A stretch of 6,758 nt of DNA from Candidatus Hebobacteria bacterium (GTDB lineage: Bacteria; Armatimonadota; Hebobacteria; Hebobacterales; Hebobacteraceae): the NCBI GenBank assembly GCA_029821235.1, contig JALGTT010000036.1, positions 1 through 6,758 on the forward strand. Reading direction: 5' to 3'. The number at the start of each line of letters is the position of its first letter. Position 1 is the first letter of the stretch. The translations under genes were made by a program, and so were the position numbers. The notes beneath the pieces were generated by a model. It was not told where the DNA came from. It did not search any database and saw nothing but the letters and a program-made list of their open reading frames with translations. Below, piece after piece: positions 1-5,424 of this stretch.

Positions 1-750
1 GATCCCCAGGACGGCTTGCCGGTCTCTCTGGACCAGTGGATCGCGCGGGACGGGCTGTTCTGCCTCAAGGTGAAACTGCGGGGCAACGACCTGGAGTGGG
101 ACCTCAACCGCATGCTGGAGGTGGCGGCCGTGGCGCGGGAGACCCGCGCCCGCATCGGCGACCATCCGCTCTATTTCACCGCGGACACCAACGAGATGTG
201 CGAGACCCCGGAATACATCGTGGAGTTCCTCCACCGGCTCCAGGAGCGGGACCCCCGCACCTACGACGACCTGCTGTATGTGGAGCAGCCCACCGAACGC
301 GACCTGGCCGCCCGCCGGCTGGACATGCGCCCCATCGCCGCCCTCAAGCCGGTGCTGGTGGACGAGAGCCTCACCGGCCTGGCCGACATGGACCTCGCGC
401 TGGAACTAGGGTGGTCGGGGCTGGCCCTCAAGGCCTGCAAGTGCCAGTCGGTGGAGCTCCTCCTCGCGGCGCGCGCCAAGCATCTGGGGGTTCCCTATGC
501 CATCCAGGACCTGACCAACCCCGCGCTCGCCCTGCTCCAGTCGGTGGGGATGACCGCGCGCCTCTACCCCATCATGGGGGTGGAGGCCAATGCCACCCAA
601 TTCTTCCCCTCCGCCTCCGAGCCGGAGGCGGCCGTACACCCCGGCATCTTCCGCCGCCGGGAGGGAATGCTGGACACCCGCACCCTCCAGGGCCCCGGCC
701 TCGGCTACCAGATTGGATGGATCAACCGTGAACTTCCCCAACCATGGTAG
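1..750 (+). CDS. Enolase-superfamily enzyme, muconate-lactonizing (MLE) type, 5'-truncated
   Basis: The frame is open from the first base and stops at TAG 748-750, so this is the C-terminal ~249 residues. Family members are usually about 370-420 residues, so the N-terminal capping domain lies outside the window. Visible barrel motifs, in order: the KxK general-base pair (K codons at 67 and 73, in LKVKLRG); the first metal-ligand Asp (184, TADTNE); the second ligand Glu (283, YVEQP); the third ligand in VDES (361-366); a Lys on the sixth strand (430, LALKACK); and the closing GPGLGY motif near the C-terminus. Such enzymes abstract the proton alpha to a carboxylate with Mg2+ bound, giving epimerases, cycloisomerases, dehydratases or o-succinylbenzoate synthases. 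Lys on both sides of the barrel indicates the MLE subgroup rather than mandelate racemase. The usual GG after the sixth-strand Lys is replaced by CQS. The substrate cannot be read from the sequence. The family is very likely, the specific reaction unknown. The TTG at 16 is in frame but is not a credible start. Confidence 0.88.
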   Translation, partial: DPQDGLPVSLDQWIARDGLFCLKVKLRGNDLEWDLNRMLEVAAVARETRARIGDHPLYFTADTNEMCETPEYIVEFLHRLQERDPRTYDDLLYVEQPTERDLAARRLDMRPIAALKPVLVDESLTGLADMDLALELGWSGLALKACKCQSVELLLAARAKHLGVPYAIQDLTNPALALLQSVGMTARLYPIMGVEANATQFFPSASEPEAAVHPGIFRRREGMLDTRTLQGPGLGYQIGWINRELPQPW

Positions 751-784
751 CGGAGGCGGGAGGGTTTTCGCATTTCCGCTAACC

Positions 785-793
785 TGCTAGACT
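785..793 (+). promoter_or_regulatory. Putative extended -10 promoter element (TGCTAGACT)
   Basis: TG at 785-786, one spacer base, then TAGACT at 788-793 matches the extended -10 form (TGnTAnnnT). The -35 side is weak: 765-770 reads TTTTCG at 17-base spacing. Transcription would begin near 800, just past the in-frame ATG at 797, which leaves a leader of about 40 bases to the ATG at 842. This lies in the only gap between the enolase-type gene and the membrane-protein gene. The call rests on consensus by eye alone. Confidence 0.4.
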
Positions 794-828
794 AAGATGC
801 GGCTCATTCGCGGCCGCAGCATCTGTGC

Positions 829-835
829 AGAGGGA
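829..835 (+). promoter_or_regulatory. Ribosome binding site (AGAGGGA) that sets the start at 842
   Basis: A purine-rich AGAGGGA sits six bases before ATG 842. The other in-frame ATG, at 797, has no comparable site (the upstream bases are CTAGACTAAG) and would add 15 residues. Together with the -10 element at 788-793, this supports 842 as the start. Confidence 0.55.
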
Positions 836-841
836 CGGGCA

Positions 842-1510
842 ATGGCCGAAGACGACCTTCAAGACGCGGCCCCGCAGGGCGGGGATGAACAGACTGATCG
901 GCGGAATGGCAACGACGAGCCCGCCGGCGCGGCCTCGCGATCCGGAGACGGACTCGGGTTCGACTCGCTGGCGATGAACGAGATCGCGGCCTCCGTGACG
1001 GAAGAGCCCACGGGCGAGTTGGAGCGCCGCCGCGGCAACCGCTGGCTGATCGTGGTGGCCGTGCTGGCGGCGGCGGCGGTCGTATACGCAGCGGGGCGCG
1101 CGGTCGTCAACCTGCCTCCCGGCTCCGAAGCGCAGACGAGGCTGCGGGGTCGCCTGATGACGCTGGAGTCCTGGCGCAACGGCGTGGTGGTGGGCGCCCG
1201 CTACCTCTCCGGGGACACCCTGCGGGTGGATCTGTCGGGTCAACTCTCCACCAAGGACAGCGAGGCGAGAGACACCTTCAGGAAGGCGGCCCGAGAGGTG
1301 ATGGAGGTGCTGATCCAGGAGCGGCCGGGCCGCGACCTTCACATCGTCGGATTCCAGGGAGAGGAGCAGATTCTTCAGGCCGAATATCGCCAGAAGTCCA
1401 ACCTGGTCGGCCCGGGCGGCGAGGTGGTGCCCGAAATCCTGATCCACGTAAAGGGCGACCCGAAGCGCCTCTCCGAGGAGGCGGGCTCGGGGAGCCGACC
1501 CAGGGAATAG
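842..1510 (+). CDS. Single-pass membrane protein with extracytoplasmic domain of unknown function
   Basis: I do not recognise a family for this 222-residue protein. Residues 1-65 are hydrophilic, acidic and Gly/Ala/Asp-rich, probably disordered. They end in a basic cluster (ERRRGNR, 61-67) that abuts one hydrophobic helix at about 68-85 (WLIVVAVLAAAAVV core). The positive-inside rule puts the N-terminus in the cytoplasm and residues ~90-222 outside. There is no signal-peptidase or lipobox motif, so the helix should stay as an anchor. The outer part alternates short strands and helices (strands around VVVGARYL, TLRVDLS, LHIVGFQ and EILIHVKG, with an amphipathic helix ~138-160), like a small alpha/beta domain; no Cys or metal-binding cluster is seen. 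It lies 205 bases upstream of the HEAT-repeat/HD-GYP pair on the same strand and probably has its own promoter at 785-793. An envelope-sensing or anchoring role is only an inference from topology and position. The gene is well supported; function is unknown. Confidence 0.8.
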   Translation: MAEDDLQDAAPQGGDEQTDRRNGNDEPAGAASRSGDGLGFDSLAMNEIAASVTEEPTGELERRRGNRWLIVVAVLAAAAVVYAAGRAVVNLPPGSEAQTRLRGRLMTLESWRNGVVVGARYLSGDTLRVDLSGQLSTKDSEARDTFRKAAREVMEVLIQERPGRDLHIVGFQGEEQILQAEYRQKSNLVGPGGEVVPEILIHVKGDPKRLSEEAGSGSRPRE

Positions 1511-1525
1511 CCCGCTCCTTCCTCT

Positions 1526-1569
1526 GCGTCCCCCTTCGGCCGCCATTCCGGGCGGTGACCCGGGGGCGC
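1526..1569 (+). terminator. Two-tier GC-rich hairpin after the membrane-protein gene, possible terminator
   Basis: An outer stem pairs 1526-1533 (GCGTCCCC) with 1562-1569 (GGGGGCGC), eight pairs including one G-U. An inner stem pairs 1539-1544 with 1551-1556 (GCCGCC with GGCGGT, one G-U) around a six-base loop. It starts 15 bases after the stop at 1508-1510. The following bases (ATTCCCTCCTATCC) are pyrimidine-rich but lack a real T run, so intrinsic termination would be weak. It could instead protect the 3' end or be chance pairing in GC-rich DNA. The rest of the gap, 1570-1715, shows no gene and no convincing promoter. Confidence 0.35.
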
Positions 1570-1715
1570 ATTCCCTCCTATCCGCCGGCCTGGCGTCGTC
1601 ATTTCGCGGCCCAGGTTGTGGAAAAACCCCTTCAGGGAAAGAGGGCACATATTCGCGTGGCCCCGTCGCTCTGTCCCAGGATGAGAAATACGGGATCAAG
1701 AACGGTTTCCGGAAG

Positions 1716-4001
1716 ATGCCCAGCCCAAACCCTCCGCCGGAGCGGGCGGCTCAACCAGGTGCCCCTGACGAGGGGCCGGCGAAAAGGCGCATCGAGGACG
1801 GCGTCGCGGTAGTGGAGGCGCTGGCGCGCGCCGCGCGTCAAGTGTCTCTCTACGGGCAGGAACACCCCGTGAGCCTGTCCGCCACCGCGCGGGCCGTGGA
1901 CCTTCTGGAGTCCCGCATTCCCGACCAGGACATCGAGATCGCCGCGGACGAAGAGAATCTGTCCTGGAACGGCGCCGCCCTCCCGGCTTCCCACCCCCAC
2001 GTTTCCTGGCTTCGGGAGAGCATGAGGCAGCGGCTCATCGCCTCCATCGCGTTGCACCCTCCCGTCCGCGCCGAAGAGGTGGTGAGGCTGCTCGGCATAC
2101 TGGCGGAGGACGTGCAGACGCTGGCCGACTCCGGCGGCGCGATGAAGGCTTTTTCTCGGCAGCGCTCCAGCTGCGTCAGCATCCAGGACGTGGATTTCGC
2201 GCAGAAACTCCGCGAATCGGAGGCCGCCTGGCTGGAATCCTGTCAGCAGATTGCGCCGGAGGACTCGGACACACTGGCGCAAGTGGTGGAAAAGTGTCTC
2301 GAAGTCCAGCGTTGGAGCGACGCGCCGCCTCCCACGACGCTTCCGGTGGGCGCGGACCCGAGCTATGGTGAGGACCGTTCCTCGCAGGAACTGCTTGCGG
2401 AGGGGCTCGCCCGGCTCATCCAGCGGACCGGAGAGAACACGCATTTCCCGGACGAGGAGGCGCGGCGGACCTGGCGGCTGAACGTGATGCAATCCCTGAA
2501 CGCGCTTCCTCCGGAGTGGCGGGCGAGCCTGTTCCGATCCGCCTCCGGCGCCTCCCCCGGCTTCCCCGACATGCTCACCCTCATCGCCAGGGAGATGTCC
2601 GTGGAGGAGTGTGTGTCCCTCGTGCTCGACAGCCCGGGCGCCATCACCAAAGAGCGGTCGGGGGGGCTGAGACGGCTGCTCACCCGGATCATGTCCGACC
2701 CGGACCGCACGCAGGCGATCGCGCCCCGGCTCCACCAGGCCGCGCTGGAGGCGGGGATCGAAGAGCAACTCTACCAGAACGTCGTCGGGGTGCTCTTGAC
2801 GGAGATCAGGCAGGGAGGCTCGGATGGGCTGATCGCCGAGCCCGCGCATCCGGCCTCGGTCGCCGCCGACGCGCCTCCGCAAGAGGCATTCTCCGATCTT
2901 GTCCCGGCCCCGGACGCGCACACCATCCGCCGGGCGCGCTCCCAACTGCTGGTGGATCTGACCGAGTGTGACCTGAGCGAGGTGCAGCGGGCAGTCGTGT
3001 TCCGCGCCCTGGGGGACCACGTGGAACAGTGCCTGAGAGACGGGGACACCGAGTTGGCCCTGGAGGAGATCAGGACGCTCTTCCGTCTGACCCAGGAGGG
3101 AGGCGAGCAGACGCGTGAATTGGCAGAGCAGACGCTGGCGCGGATTGACGCCTCCGCGGCCGCGCAGGCTCTGCTGGAGGCCGCAGAGGAGGGCGCGGGG
3201 GAGGAGCGGGTGGAGGCGATTCTCTTGCTCGGCTGCCTGGGGAGGGCGGGGATGGAGGCGCTCGTCAGCCTCGCGCAGCGGCCGGATTCCGATCTCGCCG
3301 CCGGGGCGGTCAAGATGCTCGCCGCGCGCGACGGGCCGCTCTATGAGCATCTGGAGAAACTGCTCATGTCTCTCTCGCTGGAGAGCGTGGGGGTGGTGCT
3401 CCCGGTGCTCCTGTCCAGCGGCGACGACGATCTGCTGGCGCGGCTCCATGTGCTGACCCAGCATCCTGACGTGGCAGTGCGCAGCGAGGTGGTGAGATTG
3501 GCGCGTGGTTGCCGTCGGGCGGAGATGACGGAGATGTTGGTCAAGTTTGCGCGGGACGAGGAACTGGAGGTTCGGCTGCCCGCCATCGCCGCCCTGGGCG
3601 AGCGGCGCGCCAAGGGGGCGGTGCCCGCGCTGTGCGCCCTCATCCGCGGCGCCACCGCCCACAACGAGCCGGTGGTGGTGCGGGAGGCGGCGATCGCGGC
3701 CCTCGGGAATATCGGTTCCGCGCGCGCGGTGGGCGCGCTGGCGGAGGTGCTGGGAGGCGGGGGACTGTTGGGGCGGCTGCGCGCTCCGGCGCTGCGCGTG
3801 GCCGCCGCCCGCGCGCTGGGCGCGATCGGCTCCCCGGAGGCGAAGGCGGCGCTGAGCCAGTTCACCCGAAGCCGTCAACGCGCGGTGCGGGATGCCTGCC
3901 AACAGGAATTATCGGCCCTGGAGACGCCGGTGCATCTGTCGCCCTCCATGATCAGGCCGGCTGCAGGCGTCGGAGCCCGGGAGCGGACAGATGCCCGATA
4001 A
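1716..4001 (+). CDS. HEAT-repeat protein with N-terminal [LF]Y-x3-HP module
   Basis: This is a 761-residue soluble protein with no signal peptide or membrane helix. Residues ~1-28 are Pro-rich and likely disordered. Residues ~33-161 form an alpha/beta module with LYGQEHP at 45-51, also found at the N-terminus of the HD-GYP protein downstream. Residues ~210-370 are a helical middle region. From ~470 to 745 the chain is a series of short paired helices with HEAT/PBS-lyase-type signatures (HPDVAVRSEVVRLA from 583, then EVRLPAIAALGE, VVREAAIAALGNIG and LRVAAARALGAIG), which make a solenoid for protein-protein contact. No catalytic motif is visible, so a scaffold or adaptor role is the reasonable inference. 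ATG 1716 is the only ATG/GTG/TTG for a long way upstream in an otherwise open frame, but its GGAAG abuts the start codon, leaving no normal spacing. GTG 1812 (residue 33) would be an alternative start that keeps the module. The 3' end overlaps the next gene by 11 bases, indicating co-translation. The gene is certain, the domain reading strong, the partner unknown. Confidence 0.9.
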   Translation: MPSPNPPPERAAQPGAPDEGPAKRRIEDGVAVVEALARAARQVSLYGQEHPVSLSATARAVDLLESRIPDQDIEIAADEENLSWNGAALPASHPHVSWLRESMRQRLIASIALHPPVRAEEVVRLLGILAEDVQTLADSGGAMKAFSRQRSSCVSIQDVDFAQKLRESEAAWLESCQQIAPEDSDTLAQVVEKCLEVQRWSDAPPPTTLPVGADPSYGEDRSSQELLAEGLARLIQRTGENTHFPDEEARRTWRLNVMQSLNALPPEWRASLFRSASGASPGFPDMLTLIAREMSVEECVSLVLDSPGAITKERSGGLRRLLTRIMSDPDRTQAIAPRLHQAALEAGIEEQLYQNVVGVLLTEIRQGGSDGLIAEPAHPASVAADAPPQEAFSDLVPAPDAHTIRRARSQLLVDLTECDLSEVQRAVVFRALGDHVEQCLRDGDTELALEEIRTLFRLTQEGGEQTRELAEQTLARIDASAAAQALLEAAEEGAGEERVEAILLLGCLGRAGMEALVSLAQRPDSDLAAGAVKMLAARDGPLYEHLEKLLMSLSLESVGVVLPVLLSSGDDDLLARLHVLTQHPDVAVRSEVVRLARGCRRAEMTEMLVKFARDEELEVRLPAIAALGERRAKGAVPALCALIRGATAHNEPVVVREAAIAALGNIGSARAVGALAEVLGGGGLLGRLRAPALRVAAARALGAIGSPEAKAALSQFTRSRQRAVRDACQQELSALETPVHLSPSMIRPAAGVGARERTDAR
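3979..3983 (+). promoter_or_regulatory. Ribosome binding site (GGGAG) inside the upstream gene
   Basis: GGGAG lies seven bases before ATG 3991 and within the last codons of the HEAT-repeat gene, whose TAA is at 3999-4001. The 11-base overlap plus an internal site points to translational coupling and a fixed ratio of the two proteins. Confidence 0.6.
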
Positions 4002-5403
4002 CGCCGCCGTCACCCAGGAGGCGCAGCGCGCGGTGGCCGAGCGGGCCATCCTCACCTTCGCGCGCGCGCTGAAGAACGTGAGTTTCTACGATCCCTCCCA
4101 TCCGGTGGTGCGAGAGGTGCTTCAGAGATTCCTCGACGATCTGCTCCTGCTGCTGGACTCCCGGCCGGAGCTGGTGATCAAATTCGTCAGCGGATACGTG
4201 GCCATCGATGACCGCGCGGTGACCGGGCAGCACGCCGCCCTCGGCAATCTGGCGGGGGCCTGCCATCGAAGGGGGGTGGAGGCGATCACCTTCCGGCGGG
4301 GGGTGCAGGCCTACGACGTGGAGCGGTTCGCGGCGCTGCTGGCCGCCGACTGCGAGATGATTGAGAAGGAGGGGGGCATCGGCAAACTGATGGTGAGGGA
4401 GGGCATCCAGCACATCGTGGTGGAGAGATTCAGCGCGCGGCCCAGGAGCGACTGGCGATGGGTTCACGCGCGCACGATAGACGTGCTGCGGTCCGCTGCC
4501 TCCGGGGTTCGCACCAACCGGCCGCTGGATGTCGCGGGTGTCCGCCTGAGCGTCCGGGAAATCGTGGATGACGTGCTCGGCGAGCGGTCCATCCTCTTCA
4601 ATCTCAATTCCATGAAGGGTATGGACGAATACACCTTCATCCACGCGCTTCACATCTGCATCCTGGCGATCGAGTTGGGCCGGCAGATCGGCCTCGACCG
4701 GCATCAATTGGAGCAACTCGGGATCGCCTCCCTGCTCCACGATGTGGGCAAGATCTTCGTGCCCCTGGGTATTCTGCGGAAGCCCGGCCCTCTGGACGAG
4801 GAAGAGTTCGCGGTGATGAGCCGGCATCCGGTGGACGGCGCGGTGGCCCTGGTGAGAGAACCGGAGGTGCCAGAGGCGGCGGCCGTGGTGGCCCTCGAAC
4901 ACCACATGCACCACGACCACAGCGGCTACCCCCGCCTCCGGCGCCCGCACCCGCTCCATCTCTACAGCCTCATCGCCGGCATCGCGGATGTGTACGATGC
5001 GTTGACCACGATTCGGCCCTACCGTCCGGCGCTTCCTCCACTGAGCGCGGTGGAGGTGATGAGCAACGAGTATTCCGGGCGGCTGGAGCCGCGCCTTCTC
5101 CACCGCTTCCTCGCCATGCTCGGCCCGTATCCCTCGGGCACCCTGCTGGGCCTTCCGGATGAGCGGCTGGTGGTGGTGACCAGGCCGAATGGAGACGCAC
5201 CCGAGAATCCGTTCGTGCGGAGGCTGGAGAAGAGCGCGGGCGGGAAGCGGCTGTCCCGGGAGGAACTCCCGTTGCAGAAGTTGACTGGAGAGCCGAGCCG
5301 CCTCACCGTCCTGGACCCCACCGCCCTGGGCCTGGACCTGATCGCGCTGCTGCACGAGGCGGCCGCCGCGACCGCGCTGGAATCACAAGTGGAACTGGTC
5401 TAG
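3991..5403 (+). CDS. HD-GYP domain protein, likely cyclic-di-GMP phosphodiesterase, with N-terminal [LF]Y-x3-HP module
   Basis: This is a 470-residue soluble protein. Residues ~15-147 hold the module shared with the upstream HEAT-repeat protein (FYDPSHP at 32-38). The HD-GYP domain follows from ~200: YTFIHALH (His218), the HD pair with DVGK (His250, Asp251, Lys254), His279 in RHPVDG, HH at 304-305 leading to GYP at 312-314, and ADVYDALT (Asp333, Asp336) followed by RPYR. After it comes the extension common in many HD-GYP proteins (GPYPSGTLLGL, about residues 377-387, then VVVTRPNG). HD-GYP enzymes hydrolyse cyclic di-GMP to pGpG or GMP using two or three metals, and all expected His/Asp ligands and the Lys are present. 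The signature HHExxDGxGYP is altered: it reads HHMHHDHSGYP, with Met for Glu and His for the first Gly. No receiver, GAF or PAS domain is present, so the N-terminal module is the probable input. The start has a well-placed GGGAG. The class is near certain; the exact nucleotide substrate is inferred. Confidence 0.93.
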   Translation: MPDNAAVTQEAQRAVAERAILTFARALKNVSFYDPSHPVVREVLQRFLDDLLLLLDSRPELVIKFVSGYVAIDDRAVTGQHAALGNLAGACHRRGVEAITFRRGVQAYDVERFAALLAADCEMIEKEGGIGKLMVREGIQHIVVERFSARPRSDWRWVHARTIDVLRSAASGVRTNRPLDVAGVRLSVREIVDDVLGERSILFNLNSMKGMDEYTFIHALHICILAIELGRQIGLDRHQLEQLGIASLLHDVGKIFVPLGILRKPGPLDEEEFAVMSRHPVDGAVALVREPEVPEAAAVVALEHHMHHDHSGYPRLRRPHPLHLYSLIAGIADVYDALTTIRPYRPALPPLSAVEVMSNEYSGRLEPRLLHRFLAMLGPYPSGTLLGLPDERLVVVTRPNGDAPENPFVRRLEKSAGGKRLSREELPLQKLTGEPSRLTVLDPTALGLDLIALLHEAAAATALESQVELV

Positions 5404-5424
5404 CCCGCACTGCGGGGGGTGCTA
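5401..5424. terminator. Inverted repeat at the convergent gene junction, possible weak two-way terminator
   Basis: The two genes converge with 18 bases between stops. The end codons themselves pair: TAGC at 5401-5404 with GCTA at 5421-5424. Inside, CCCGC (5404-5408) faces GCGGG (5412-5416) across a three-base loop. These pairings partly compete. There is no T run on either side, so this is at best a weak terminator. Confidence 0.25.

Noticed and set aside
1065..1080. GGC/GCG triplet run resembling a microsatellite
   Set aside because: It simply encodes the Ala run of the transmembrane helix and is too short to call a repeat.
1616..1653. Possible promoter (TTGTGG ... CATATT) before the HEAT-repeat gene
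   Set aside because: The spacing between the two boxes is about 26 bases, far from the usual 16-18, and both boxes match the consensus poorly.
779..1699. A 306-codon open frame on the - strand over the membrane-protein gene
   Set aside because: It is Arg/Gly/Pro-rich without domain patterns, while the + frame has a clean transmembrane helix, charge asymmetry and a ribosome binding site.
1511..1715. Possible cyclic-di-GMP riboswitch ahead of the HEAT/HD-GYP genes
   Set aside because: The conserved core strings of the known classes are not visible; only GC-rich hairpins are seen.
1632..3902. A 756-codon open frame on the - strand opposite the HEAT-repeat gene
   Set aside because: It mirrors the GC-biased codons of the + strand gene. 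Its translation is rich in Arg, His, Gln, Pro and Gly with no domain pattern, whereas the + frame shows clear HEAT repeats.
3952..5355. A 467-codon open frame on the - strand opposite the HD-GYP gene
   Set aside because: The + strand carries an unmistakable HD-GYP domain; the - frame translation is His/Gln/Arg-rich with no recognisable motif.
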